Position numbers and translations under genes: made by a program. A DNA stretch of 64,000 nt from Amoebidium appalachense (taxonomy: Eukaryota; Ichthyosporea). Numbering within the stretch: position 1 is the stretch's first letter; each line of letters begins with the position of its first letter. Positions 26,869 through 39,730 of the stretch are shown here, piece after piece. The notes beneath the pieces were generated by a model, which saw nothing but the letters and a program-made list of their open reading frames with translations, searched no databases and was not told the DNA's origin. The stretch lies in NCBI GenBank assembly GCA_963693365.1, contig CAVNZM010000003.1, forward strand, positions 8,680,001 through 8,744,000, written 5' to 3'.

Positions 26869-27842
26869 CTACCAGCACATTCATGGTGTAGTACATTGAG
26901 AAATCACCGAGTCTCCGTAATTTGGTAGTATCCCGGCAAATTTGGAGCGTGAGGGCATACATTCTTCGTGGCTATTGGTTACAAGGTACCACAGAGAATG
27001 TTTTGGTGTGTCTGTGCAACAACAGGTATGTGTTGGTTGGTGGCTGTGGGGGAAGACTCTTGGGGGAGAGAGAGGGGGGCAGGGCGCAGGGGGGGGGGAG
27101 GGGGGGGGGGGGGTGTCGAACTGGCTGCCACCCCCCCCCCCCCCCTCCCCCCCTCTTCCCCAAGTGCTCCTAACCCGGGTTGTACCCCCCTCCCCCTCCT
27201 CCTCCTCCCCCCTCCCCCCCTACCCACTTTTTTTTCCCATCCCAACCTTTGCAATCCGGTAAGACACTTGGACAAATAGATAGAATCAAGTACACATATC
27301 ATTTAAATTATGCCGCTGCGTAGCTTACAAGTACAACGTACCTTCTGTCATCTTGTTCCAGTAGAAACGAGCGGCAAACCAGGACCACAAAAACGAAAAC
27401 AATCCACACAGACACCTACACAAGAGTACCCCACACAAACAGGAATACTCCCATATTCCTTCGTTTCATGTTCCCGTGCAAAAAAAAAAACAAAAGAGTT
27501 CACGCACGGAATGCGTGTGTAGGTGTGCTTGTGTGCGCACACGCCTGTTGCGTTTGTGTGCGTGTGTGTTTGTGTGTGTGGTTGAGGGGGAAGGGGGAGG
27601 GGGGGGGGGGGGGGGTAGCGGTAGTGTTTGGGTGCGTGGGTGTGTGGGTAGGGGTTGGAAGGGGGTGAGAGGGGGAAGGGGTTGAGGTTGGGGAGGGGGG
27701 AGAGGGGGAGGGGGGAGGGGGAGGGGGAGGGTTTGAGGTTGGGGGGCAAGGGTGGGGAGGGGGGGGGGGAGGAGGGGGAGCGGAGGGGATGATGGAAAAA
27801 TCAGCAAGAACTATATTATAATTATAGCTTCTTTTGTTACCT

Positions 27843-27853
27843 ATATAGGCATG
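27843..27853. repeat. Target-site duplication of LINE-2, left copy
   Basis: ATATAGGCATG, identical to 32833-32843. Removing LINE-2 and one copy restores continuity of the host repeat unit (block E into the TTCCTTTGGGTGTG block). Confidence 0.85.
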
Positions 27854-28047
27854 GGGTTTACGCTGTTTACTCGAGGCAAAGAGAACCAGTCTCAGGTATG
27901 GGGGGGGGGGTTTTGCTCGGAATATCCCCTCAGCGGTATATCATGATCACGTACATAGATGTCGGGTGGTGACTATATATCAGGGTTTACTTTCTCTACG
28001 AGACACCATAAAGACTACAAGGAGAAATCAATTAGTTGGGGTTCCCC

Positions 28048-28049
<2 letters not shown>

Positions 28050-28115
<66 letters not shown>
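28050..28115 (-). repeat. Internal poly(A) tract of LINE-2 (poly-T on + strand)
   Basis: About 66 uninterrupted T on the plus strand, between the 3' UTR module and the ~195-base terminal tail. In LINE-3 the same place has A/T-interrupted poly-A. Confidence 0.95.
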
Positions 28116-28119
<4 letters not shown>

Positions 28120-28151
28120 GGGCTCCCCTCGGGACACTCGGTATCAGCTGG

Positions 28152-28220
<69 letters not shown>

Positions 28221-28224
28221 TGCG

Positions 28225-31200
28225 CTATAATTTTGTAGTGATGTGTTTCTCAAGCCAATCAATACATCTAATAAACAGGTCGTAGTTACGCGTGTTTAGT
28301 ATAAAATCAAGGATGTTGTAATTTACAGGTAGGCTATCTTTCTGGGTGTCTGTTGTGAATGTGACGTGTGTGTGTTGCGGTATTATGTGGTCTATCAAAC
28401 TACATTTGGCGATACATGACCGGTTAAACTGGTGTGTGTGTGTGTTGTTTGGGCATGCAAATGATGCCACCTTATACTTATTAGATCTCCACTGTATAGC
28501 ACGTGTACAGTAAAAGCGTGGTAATTGATCAATAATACCATCAGCTAGAGAAAGACCAGTTCTACAGGAAGGTAATATGTATTTAGGTGTTATACACTTG
28601 CGAGTGCCATATTTGGCAATATGGTTGAGGCGGTCAGTATATATAAAACGAGACATAAGGCTTAGTTTTTCAAGGTGTATGCTTTCATCGGGTCTAGTGT
28701 CGTTTGGTATCTTTTTCCATTTGTTATATTGCGTGATTATCTTGTGATTGTGTACATGTTTAATAAGTAAGTGGCAGTCCAAAGTCACACACACACTATT
28801 GCGGGGTTTATTTGTATTTGTGCCCAGGGGAGAAGGGGAGAGAGAGGGGAGGAAAGAGGGGAGAGGTGAGGAGGGGACAGGTCGGATAGAGAAGAGAGGG
28901 TGGGAGGGCAAATACTTCTTTAAGCGGCTTATGTGCTTATTGAATTTCAGCGCGAGATAGGATACTCTAGCAGCTATTGGGACCAGACCATATATCGAGA
29001 GCGTTACAGGCCCAGGTTTACAACAGTTGTTAGATAGAAAGGAGGCAACTTCTGCTTCAAGGAAATTTGCCAAGGGTTTAAGCGCTCTAGTTCTCTCTTT
29101 CTTGATCCAAGCGGCGAGAAGGGGTAAACCATATTCACATGCCGGGAAGACAAAAGTGCGAATAAATGTAAGTCTAATAGAAGGATGGAGGGGTGTGTCT
29201 TTAAAAATATTAGCCGAGAAGAAAGCTAACCGCTTACGAGCCAACTCTACCCTCTTTTCGACCATATGGGGAAACATAACACCAACAGAATCAACCGGAA
29301 CACCAAGATATTTGTATTCTGGAACTATAGGTACAGGTTTAGATGATAATGTAAATGTGTGTAAATTGTTAGCTATATCAGGTACAAGAACACCACATTT
29401 GTCTATGTTAAGGATCATAAGGTTTGCCTTGCACCACTCTGACACTACATCGAACAATCTTTGCAGGCGTCTAGGGGTACGGGCAAGGAGGGACAGATCA
29501 TCAGCATAGAGAAGTGCAGGCGGAAAGTTATTAATAGGGTCATCGTTTTCGGCGTAAATCTTGACAGCCAAATCATCTATAAATAGGTTAAACAAAAAGG
29601 GGCTAAGCAATGAGCCCTGCAAGAGACCTCTAGTACGAGCAAAACCATATGAAAGATGCCCATTAACCACAGCTCTACCATAGGTTTGAGACAAGAGTGC
29701 TTCTAACAGAACACCAATGCAGTGTGGTACACCCCGTGCAGCAAGCTTTTCCCATAGGAGACCAGGGGAGACAGAATCGTAAGCAGTTTTCCAATCAATA
29801 AAGCCAACATATTGTGCACCAACTTGCATAGAATCGTGCAGTGCCATTATTTGAACATAACATGAATTGTTTTTACGAAAAGCGGATTGGCATGGGTGTA
29901 TGTGAAGAATAGATTGAAACCTAGGGTGATGTGCAAATAACCTAAGTAAGCAAGCTTCAAAGAATCTACGAACAACCTGGGTTAGTGTAATGGGGCGAAA
30001 GGATGATATGGGGCCCTCAGAGTCCTTCTTAACTATGGGGATCACTAAGGTATCTAACCAAGATGACGGGACATGTCCACATTTAACACACCAAGAAAAG
30101 AGAGAGCTTAACATGATAGTAAGATCAGGTTTAATAGCACGATCACTTTCCTTTTGTGGGTAGGAGGGAACAAGGATTTTAAGAAACCCAGCAGGGAGTC
30201 CATCAGGTCCACAAGACTTACTAGAGCTATAACTAGATATCACAGACCATATGGCATCGGGACTGAAAAAGGGGAGGATCGATTCTATGGGGATAGATGG
30301 GTCTACAGGCCACACAATAGGTTTCTGAGCGGGGGTCCTATCTTTAAACAGTTCCGAGAAATACTTATCAGAGTCTATGAGGGGGTCTCCAGTGGTATCA
30401 CCAATAATACGAGCAGGGGGGCCAAATCGATTCATACTAGCAAGCCGGCGCAAGCTTTCCTTTTGAGACAGGGGTTCACCTAGTCTAGCGGGAGTGGTGT
30501 TTGGTAACAAGAGAGCATCGGGATATTCCTTCCTACCACCGCCAGCATAATCACCGAGATCTATCAAATCATCAACAATAAAGTTAGTGCATGTATCTAG
30601 TACGAGATGTGAATCTGGCCTGGCTTGTGCAGATTCTAATAGGCGCATATATATAGGGTGTTTCGTAGCATAGCATACACATACATCAACTCTACCCCAC
30701 TGTGACTTAAGCTGGGATAGACGGAGGCGAAAGGTGGGAGGGGGAGGGGGGAGCAGATCAAGGGAGATCTTAGGTAGGAAAAGGATAGGAGAGTGGTCAG
30801 ATGACCTAGAGAGGTTAGGAGGGAGAGAGAGTTTTGACATGGTTGATGGCCAAAAGGCCACTCCCCAGTCGGTGTTGTGGGCATGGGATATTTGAGGGAA
30901 CCGCAAAGTGTGACTTTGGACATACCTTGCTAAAGGGATAGCACGCTCCGGGGGCTTAGATGGGTACCCGACACTCACTTGCAGTGTGTCTGTGTGGTGG
31001 AGTCGCGTGTTAAAATCACCTAAAATAACAGTGGACATTGGTAACTGTGACAACTCGTGAGTCAATTCGACAACCGACATAGATGGTGGGTAATATACAA
31101 AAGTAAAAACATTAGAAAGAAACTCTATAGAAACCGAGAATTCCGTTTTTGCTACCGGTTTGCACTTCACTCTCACGTGTGGTGCGGCAAGTACAATAAT

Positions 31201-31418
31201 GCCTCGGTTTTTCGCGTAACCGGGGTGTGTGGATGTGTCGACCAATGTAGAGTTGAATTTGTGGTGGTTTTTAAACTGTGTTTCGCAAATCACTGTAAAC
31301 GTGTGGTTGTTTGTCTGTTGTTGTATGTAGCTGATTTTATCGTCGAGTGTCCCGGGGGGAGGCCCTTTTGGGGGCCCAGTGTCCGAGCATTCCAGAAGAA
31401 AAAGGATAAATTAGGCAT
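28225..31418 (-). pseudogene. LINE-2 ORF2 endonuclease-reverse transcriptase, 5' frameshift
   Basis: Same protein as LINE-3 ORF2 with very few substitutions. The EEP endonuclease has VICETQ, VILGDFNTRL, NTDWGVAFWPS and SDHSPILF. The reverse transcriptase has CGPDGLPAGFLK, FRPITLTQVVRRFFE, FIDWKTAYDSVSP, GLLQGSLLSPFLFNLFIDDL, catalytic YADD and YKYLGVPVDSVG. The expected ATG (31416-31418) overlaps the ORF1 stop by eight bases. The following C run (31354-31359, minus strand) has six C where LINE-3 has seven, so the first ~20 codons are out of frame with the remainder. From about 31293 to the stop the frame is open for 1022 residues. Homopolymer sequencing error in either copy is a real alternative. 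Confidence 0.88.
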
Positions 31419-32595
31419 CGGTTTGGTCCGACACCTGTGGGGTTGGTTCCCACTTGTCGCTTACGGGGTCGTATGCACGACCTTCCGCCAGCGCGAACAG
31501 TTCGCAGAAGAGCTCGATTTCCATCTCGCATCGGCGTTTGCGCTCGAGCAGTTTCTCACCAGAAAACATTGGTTCCTTCGTGTCCGTGTCTATCACGCTC
31601 GTAGCATCGTTTTCCAACTTTGCGAGGAACTCTTTTGCCTTGCTGATGCGTACACGACAACGTGTGGCGCACGCATTCTTAGCAGACACTTTACGTTCTT
31701 TGTCTGCTTTCTGAATGTTTTCCGGCGCGCATGGGTCGTAGCTTGGGAGGTGGGTGAAGAAGCTTCCACACCCCTTTGTCGCGTCACGGATGAACGCACG
31801 GTTATAGTCGCCCCGTACTGCTACTTCCAGCACATCGTATCCAATGAAGGACAGACAAAGGATGCGAGAGCACCGGAAGCCGAGAGCCTTGAAGATGGAC
31901 CACATGGCCCTGTGTGGGCGTCTGCCGTGCTTGACTTTGAAATACACCCTCTCGTATTTGGGTGGGATGTTGATGTTACCGTTTGCTTGGGTGTTCCCCT
32001 TAGCCGGCGGTTTGGGAGGGGAGTTGCGGCGGTACTCGTTGCCTGCAAGAATGCTGGCATATGTTTCCTTGGCAATTTGGCGGAGCTCGGGTGTTTTACG
32101 AGAGTTCGCATATTCTAGGAACTCTGCCGGGAGCTGTGCTTCCGGTCCTGTGTTGTTTTGTGTTGGGGTGGAAATGTCTCCGTCGCGAGATGTTTGCTCA
32201 TGAGTTTTGGGGTTTTGCGATCCACTAATGTTTAGCTGGGCTGTGAGTGAATCAATGGTGAGCTTGAGTTGGGTATTTTCTGTTTGGAGTTTTTCTATCA
32301 TGTTCTTGAGTGGTAACAGCTCATTTAGCTGTTTCTTAACGAGGGCAAGTTCTGCCAGTACTGTATCAACCGAAAGTTTCGGCATGGTTGTTATTGTGTT
32401 TCTACGGAGTGGTGTGGTGTTATTCTGAATGGGTAGTGTATTGTAAATAGGTGTTGCGCTTAGTCTAAGGCGATGTTTTTCTGGTTGTGCATCTGTGGTA
32501 GGTGTATCTGCTGGACGTTTTAATGGTCGCACATGTGTGATGGGTGTAGATGGAACTTTGAAAGAGGTTCTGAAACGATTATAGGCATGTGCCAT
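31411..32595 (-). CDS. LINE-2 ORF1 protein
   Basis: An intact 394-residue ORF1 protein. Residues about 70-120 form a heptad-rich coiled coil (LAELALVKKQLNELLPLK, then IEKLQTENTQLKLTIDSL). A conserved C-terminal block (HRAMWSIFKALGF, ILCLSFIGYDVLEVAV) resembles the RRM-like fold region of other LINE ORF1s. A charged tail follows, with a Cys-rich NACATRCRVRISKAKEFL segment. No CCHC knuckle is visible. It is expected to bind element RNA. The stop overlaps the ORF2 start (ATGCCTAA), consistent with termination-reinitiation. Confidence 0.9.
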   Translation of the reverse strand: MAHAYNRFRTSFKVPSTPITHVRPLKRPADTPTTDAQPEKHRLRLSATPIYNTLPIQNNTTPLRRNTITTMPKLSVDTVLAELALVKKQLNELLPLKNMIEKLQTENTQLKLTIDSLTAQLNISGSQNPKTHEQTSRDGDISTPTQNNTGPEAQLPAEFLEYANSRKTPELRQIAKETYASILAGNEYRRNSPPKPPAKGNTQANGNINIPPKYERVYFKVKHGRRPHRAMWSIFKALGFRCSRILCLSFIGYDVLEVAVRGDYNRAFIRDATKGCGSFFTHLPSYDPCAPENIQKADKERKVSAKNACATRCRVRISKAKEFLAKLENDATSVIDTDTKEPMFSGEKLLERKRRCEMEIELFCELFALAEGRAYDPVSDKWEPTPQVSDQTDA

Positions 32596-32700
32596 GACAT
32601 GGATGGGGGTGTTCCCCGGCCCTTAGGGCCACGGATGGCCTGGTTTAGGGGTGGATGCGCGAAGGATACTATTTATTAGCAGATAATAAAGAGCGACATT

Positions 32701-32832
32701 TGAATCGATGTGTGCGACTGAATCGATGTGTGCGACTGAATCGATGTGTGCGACTGAATCGATGTGTGCGACTGAATCGATGTGTGCGACTGAATCGATG
32801 TGTGCGACTGAATCGATGTGTGCGACTGAATC
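32701..32832 (-). repeat. 18-bp monomer array at the LINE-2 5' end
   Basis: Seven perfect copies of TGAATCGATGTGTGCGAC (plus-strand register, starting 32701) plus a partial TGAATC that abuts the target-site duplication. They lie wholly inside the inserted element and about 105-235 bases upstream of the ORF1 start, where a LINE internal promoter would be expected. Confidence 0.92.
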
Positions 32833-32843
32833 ATATAGGCATG
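32833..32843. repeat. Target-site duplication of LINE-2, right copy
   Basis: ATATAGGCATG, identical to 27843-27853. Confidence 0.85.
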
Positions 32844-33123
32844 AGGTCAACACAGTCAACCTGATGGAAACGAAAAGGCTTATGATGCCACCTGGTGTGT
32901 TCCTTTGGGTATGTGCATGGGAGGGCTATGGGGTGCTTGTGGTATGTGTGTTGCAGCTTGGGTGTATGTTTTTGTGGCTTGGAGGTGTTGTCTATCCGAG
33001 TTCATTGATAAGGGGAGAGCTGGGAGGGAGGGAAGGGGAGAAGGGGGGGAGGGGGGGGGGGGGGTGTTGTTGGCCCAGCTTCAATAGCTTATATTCATAT
33101 GTTCCCCTGTGTGTGTGTGTGCG

Positions 33124-33290
<167 letters not shown>

Positions 33291-33857
33291 CACTTTTTTC
33301 GTTTGGTGTGTGGAAGAATACATGCAATTCGTGTGCAATTATGCATGCATTGAATTACATGCATAATATGGACGGTGTGAGCGAGACTTACTGTTTTTTT
33401 TCTGGCTTCAGCAGCAAGCTTTGGGGTGACCATGGTACAGCAGTCAGGTGATTTAGTACACAATTGCATGCCTTCCCAGGTTGCATTAGGAATTGGGCCG
33501 GCCACCCACCCGAAAAATACTGCAGATCAAAATTATAAGAAGAAGTGTCGTGTGGCGTAGATTGTGGGACGAAAAGAAGGCTGCCGAATTCCTTAGTTTT
33601 TTATTGGCTGGATTTCAAAATCCTTACCAGCACAAAAATGATGTAATACGTCGATAATCACAGTCTCCCTAATTTAGTAAGATAGTGGCCTATTGGGCAC
33701 ATTTGGAGCGTGACGGGTACCTTTTTCGTTGCTGTTGGACTAATTTGAACGTGGGCCTGAGGTGGGGTCACAGAGAATGCGTTGGTCACATTGTGCACGT
33801 ATGTGCTACAGCACATGTGTGTTGGTTGCCCGAGGTGGTGGTAGTGGTGGTGGCGAT

Positions 33858-33915
<58 letters not shown>

Positions 33916-35127
33916 ACACGACGTGCATGTGCATGTGCATGTGTGTGTGTAGTGGTGGTGGTGGTATACGTAGTGTGGAGCTGGGTGGGTGGGGGTGCGG
34001 GGGAGTGAGGGGAGGGGGGGAGGGTGGAGGAAGGAGGGGGAGGGGGTGGATGGGGAAGCGGGTTCCGATTAGGCTTGTGAGATCGATTCACCAGGGATGA
34101 TGCTAGACGGAGAGGCTTCATGCCACGTAGTGTGTTCCTCAAATATAGGAGTGTGCATGCTTGTGGCATATTTTTTTACCTGGGAGCTGGGGTGTGTATG
34201 GGTTTGTGGCTTGCAATCGAAAGTGTTGTCTTTCATTTTATACCTTAAGGGGAGAGCTGGGAGGGAGGGGAGGGAGGGGGGAGGGGAGGTGAGGGGGAAA
34301 GGGGCCGTTTGGGGGTTGGGGGGGGGGGGGGGGGGGGAGGGGGAGGGGGGGAGGGGGGAAGGGGGAGGCGTAGGATGAATTGGAATGACTCTCATGCATG
34401 CATCTATGCCGTCTGTGTTTGTTCTTTTTGGGGGGTGGGTGTGCAGAAGAAGTAATGCAAGTTGTGTGCAAATGCGGCATGCATTTGCGCGACGACGTAT
34501 AGCTAATTTTTTCGGCTTCGGCTAATTCTAAAAGTATTCGGGGTGACCATGGTACAGTTATAGAGTATACGTACTCCTAGCTTCCAACTGCATGCCTGAC
34601 TGGGATGCATGCAGCAGGACGTTTGAAACTGGCCACCCGACCAAAGTAGTCGTCCAAGCCAAGATCATGGGGGCTAGTATTACGTGGTATTTGATTGTGG
34701 GACAAATGGGGGAGAGACGCAGATGGGCGAAGGGGTTGTGGGGGAGAGTCGCTTGCTTTGCGCCGGGGGGGGGGGGGGGGGGGGGGGGAGCCCAAATGGA
34801 GGCTGCCACATTCCCTGGTTTTTATTGGCTGTATTCCTTCATCCTTACCAGCACATTCATGATGTAATATGTATGCTGATAACTGGGACAATAACCGCTC
34901 AGTCTCCCTAATTTAGTAAGGATCCGGGCATATCTAGAGCGCCAGGGTGCACATTTTCGTGGCTGTTGGACGTGGGAGCTCGAGGTGGGCCACAGAGAAT
35001 TCAGTGGCGAGTGTGTACGTGCGCATGCAGGTGTGTGTGACGGTACATTTGTTGGGTGCCCGGGGTGGTGGTGGTGGTGGTGGTGTTAGTTTTTTTTTTT
35101 GGGTGGGGTGTGTATGTGTGTGTGTGT

Positions 35128-35170
<43 letters not shown>

Positions 35171-35262
35171 CTTCTCCCCACTCATTTTTCCCTTCCCAGC
35201 CTTTGCAATCACAAATACACATGGATGCATAGATAGTCTCCTTTCATCTTGTTTATAGTGTG

Positions 35263-35269
35263 CATTGCA

Positions 35270-35308
<39 letters not shown>

Positions 35309-35606
35309 GTGCGCGAGTGCTCGCTTGCAGTGCCTGTGCAAGCAGGTGCAAGTGTATACTGGGACATCCGTACATCTCATGTGGTGGTTTGATATCAAAT
35401 TCTTCATCATTATGCATGCACTCGAAGTTCGATAACTTTACATACAGATCTTGTTGCTATAACGTGGGTGTACAGGTAGCGCGGTGCTCATCTGTGCGTA
35501 TGCACACACCGGAGAACCCTCCATTTATACACACACCCAACACTAGTTTTCGTCAGCATACACCATATTTATTAATCCAAGCACCATACCTTACACCTTA
35601 CACCAT
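35263..35606. other. 3' flank of the TPR-like gene
   Basis: (TG)n at 35272-35304, then unique sequence. On the minus strand an AATAAA (plus positions 35568-35573) lies 34 bases past the TPR-like stop codon and is a good poly(A) signal candidate. Confidence 0.6.
35568..35573 (-). terminator. Candidate poly(A) signal, TPR-like gene
   Basis: AATAAA on the minus strand, 34 bases beyond the stop codon. Confidence 0.55.
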
Positions 35607-36387
35607 TCACATTTTCTCATCGCACAACACCCTCAACCTATTATGCATCAACACACATCCACTCTGCCACGCCCTACCACCCACCTCCCCGTGCACACCC
35701 CCATCCACCAGCCTTCCCACTGCTTTTACGTTTGCATCATCAACAAAACCCGCACTTTTTGCGTCTTCCAAAACGGTTTTTGCACCGTTTCTGTCACCTG
35801 TTTCCAGAAGAAACAATGTGTAGATGGCCTTGGCTAGGCCTTTGCATTCCAGTGAGTCCTCGCCTGTTGGGGCGATAAAAACATTTGTGTTACTGTCGTG
35901 AAACAAACGTGTTTTAGGAAAATAAAAATATCTAGTTTTTATATCATAAGTCAAATCATAAATCATAAGTCACTCTTTAGTTTTTCTTTAAACTAATCAT
36001 AAGTCACTCAGTAGCTCTTGTTCAATGATGATACGGTGACCCAGGTGAGAGCGTTACTGCCTTGGCTCGTTTATTATAAAGTGATCCAAATTTTTCATTC
36101 CAAATCCCCCCCCCCCCCCCCCCCCCCCCCTCCCCTCAACACACACACACACACACACGCACACACGCACACACACACACACACAGCCACACCCCTATCC
36201 ACCAATGGGTCCACCTGTTCCACCCCAGCCCATCACAAGCCGAGCAAGACAATACAAATACCGAAAGTCACAGTGTCTACACGACCAACTCTTTCATACC
36301 ACACCATATGTCGCAGCGCACACAGGTGCATAACCACTCCTCTACCCCCCCCCCCCCCCCAAAAAAAAAAAAAAAAAAAAAGAAAAG

Positions 36388-36464
<77 letters not shown>

Positions 36465-37200
36465 GGAAGAATTAAAAAAAAAAGAAAACGAAATGGAATA
36501 AAAAATCACATAAACACGGCACACATGGTATCCTTGGTTATAGTCCCCCCCCCCCCCCCCCCCTTCTCCTCCACCTCCTATTCACCCCTCTCCTTTATGC
36601 AACAAAGAACACACTCCAAATACAGTTTGTCAAGGAAAACCCTGCCGACACAGGTCACCATATTCCACAAAGGGCGAGAAAAGGAAGGGGAGGAACAACA
36701 CAAGAAAAAGCCATTGCCAAAACGGAAATTAAGCAACCACACCAGCATGCCAACAGTAGTACTACCTGCAACATCGACACGTGCCAGTCTTTCCAGAATG
36801 TTCCGGGCATTGCCAGACGTCCCACCCCTGTGCATGGCCCAGGCGTGGTAGCAGCCTGCCCTCATGCGCTCAGGGAGGATACTGTCACTATCACCATTGA
36901 CTTCGGCAACCCATGAAACACTGGGGGGGAGGAGGGGGAGGGGAGCAGGGGGGGGGGGGGGGGGGGGGAGGGGTGGGGGGTGGAGAGGAGGAGGGAGGGG
37001 AGGGGGGGGGGGGGGGGGTTAGAGCATGTTAAAAGGCACGAAGCATCACTTGTGACGGACAACAGAGTGACATTCTGCAACCAAGAAAGACGAAGAACAA
37101 AAAAGAAATAATATGAGTAGAGCAAGTCCTCGCAGGCCAAGTCATGCACAGAGCCCGTGTTTCCAGGGAAAGATGGGTGGTGGGTGGGTGGGTGGGGGGT

Positions 37201-37281
<81 letters not shown>

Positions 37282-37940
37282 CCCTGGAGGGGGCGGGGGG
37301 AGAGCACCTGGTGAGGGGGGGAAGGGGGAGGGCGGGAGGGAGGGAGGAGGGAGAGGGGGGAGGGGGAGGGGGGACGTATGCATTAGGGGCTGGAAAGCAA
37401 AGGCGTCACATCATGTCACCATCAAGAACACAAAACAGAATTCAAAATAAACGTGCAACGCATTTCTGCGTGCTTGTGTAGTTGAGTGTGTATGTGTTCA
37501 TGGGCGAGTGTTAGTGTATGTGTGCATGTATTTTTTGGTTTGTGTGTGCGCGTGTCTGTGTGTGTGTGCGCGTACACACGCATGAGTGTGTATGTGTGTG
37601 TGAATCTCTGTGTGCACGTATGTGTGCTCGCTTTTATTTTTTGTGTGCATGTGCTTGCTCCTGTTTGTGTGTGTGAATGTACGTGCCTAGTGGTACGATT
37701 GTGCCTAATCCTGGCCGCATTTTCCCTCTCCTTTTGCATAATCCTTTCCTCCCCTAAGTCTCTGTGTGTGTGCTTGCCTATATCCATCTCCTCGTGGTTG
37801 TACATGTCAAGGGTTTCGGGTGGTAAACTTTTTTTCTCTATTTCTTTCTCTGTCTCTTCTATCCCTCTCTTTTTCATTCTTGTTTTTTTTTTCTCCGGAG
37901 TAGGGGCAGAGGGTTATTGTGGCTGTGGTAGCGAGTGTGT

Positions 37941-37985
<45 letters not shown>

Positions 37986-39074
37986 ACTCTGGTGATGGGA
38001 GTACTGGCTGGTCTTGGTCGGTGACAATATCACTGGCAAGGGCATGCGCTAGTGCAACATCATCCTCTGGGGGGGGGGGGGGGGGGGGGGGGATATAAGA
38101 TTGTGTGTGTGTGTGTGTGTGTGAAGGGTGGGGGGGGGGGGGGGGGGGGGATTATGTGGGTGTGTGTGTGTGTGTGTGGAGGGGAGGGGAGGGCAGGAGG
38201 GGGTTGGGTGTTGGGTGCTGAATGTTTTTTTTTTTTGTTTTTTTTTGGGAGGGGGGGGGGGGGGGGGGGGGGGAGGGCTGAGGTGGGGTAAGAGTGCAAG
38301 GCGGAATGTTAGACCTCGGAGTTATTCCCTCCTCCCTTTGGGAAAAAGAAAGCAAACATAGTAATTTGTGTATGTATGTGCACATGCGCGAGCCCGCGCG
38401 CGTGTGTGTTGGGATGTTCGTTCGAAGACACTATTGATTGATTCAAAAAAAGGCCGATCGTTAATATGGAAAAATAGAGTTAGCCGATTTCTAACTGTAT
38501 CTCTGCCTCCTGTAATGTAATGTTGCAAGCCATTCCAAAGACCAGACAAAAACCAAATCTCAAAAACCGAAGTCGCGTCATTCACGGTCCCTTCTTCTTG
38601 GACTTAAACGATTCGGGCCACGACTTTGACCCGTCAACAGAGAAAGCAATCTCTTATACACCTCTCATTACTCTTCTTGAGATGTCGTCTTTTCATTACA
38701 GGTTCGAAAAACCACATACCATCAAGAAACATCCTTCCAACACAGAACTTACGGCCCCACCATACAGTGGGGGGGGGGGGGGGGGGGGGGGGGGGGTAAA
38801 GGGGACGAGCGGGAGGGGAGGGAGGAGGAAGGGTGGGTGGGTGGGTGGGGTGGGGTGGGGTGAGGGGGGGGGGGGGAGGGGGGAGGGGGCAACAACCTGC
38901 AGCCGTGGGGGATGACGCATACCACCTTGCCACTTGTATGAGTGTTGGGGCGTCCTTTGCATAGTAGGCACACCGCATGAGAAGATAGGCCTGGGTGGTG
39001 TTGGGCCCACATGATGTGCCCCATTGGGTGCATGCATGCACGGCTACGTGTGTGTGTGTGTGTGTGTGTGTGTG

Positions 39075-39108
<34 letters not shown>

Positions 39109-39450
39109 AGGGGGGGGGGGGGGGGGGGGGGGAAGTGGGAGGAGGGGGGAGGGGAAGGGGAGAAGAAGGGGGAGGGAGTTGGGGAGGGGGGGTTGTGTGC
39201 GTGTTTGTGTGTGTGTGTGCGCGCGCGCGCGTGAGTGTGCATGGAGGGGGTGGAGGGAGGGGGTGGGGAATGGGGCGAGGGAGGGAGGGTGGGAGGGTGG
39301 GTGAGTGGGGGACGGGGGGGGGTAGGGAGGGGGTTGGGTGTGTGTGTATGTGTGTGTGTGTGCGTGTGTGTGAGAAATAAAGAGCAAATGTGTAAGTTCA
39401 TGGGTTAGCATTGATGAGTAGTGAAAAAGGTGTGGACAAAGGGAAAAGGA

Positions 39451-39491
<41 letters not shown>

Positions 39492-39663
39492 GCAGCAATA
39501 AAGCAGCTATTGCGAGGGTGAGATGTAATAATTGGGGGGGGGGGGGACGAGGTTAACTTACCTGCCTCATAGTCCCCCTTCTCCACACAGCACAGTGTCT
39601 TTAACTTGTGCACCTCCCCATCGTTTGGACACACACCGAGTACCCTGTAACGCGCGCGCGCGC

Positions 39664-39730
<67 letters not shown>

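Larger units (their letters stand above)
27854..32832 (-). mobile_element. LINE-2: full-length non-LTR retrotransposon, 4979 bp
   Basis: Bounded by an 11-bp target-site duplication. In element orientation the order is seven 18-bp monomers (32832-32701), short 5' UTR, ORF1 (32595-31411), ORF2 (overlapping ORF1 by eight bases), (CA)n directly after the ORF2 stop, a ~40-base module, an internal run of about 66 A (28115-28050), and a ~195-base unique tail ending in GTAAACCC. The poly-A is therefore internal. ORF1 and most of ORF2 are open; a 6- versus 7-base C run near the ORF2 start is the only obvious lesion relative to LINE-3. The near identity to LINE-3 implies recent activity. Confidence 0.92.

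Noticed and set aside
29027-30483. Antisense frames of 109-160 codons inside LINE-2 (and the same in LINE-3)
   Set aside because: They overlap the reverse transcriptase frame on the opposite strand and carry no recognisable domain.
32611-32618. GTTCCCCG as target-site duplication for LINE-2 (also at 28042-28049)
   Set aside because: It would place the 18-bp array and the 195-base tail outside the element. The 11-bp duplication at 27843/32833 restores the host repeat and is longer.
32701-32832. CRISPR-like array
   Set aside because: Units are directly adjacent with no unique spacers, and the context is a eukaryotic retrotransposon. The 25-bp minisatellite at 42453 is rejected for the same reason.
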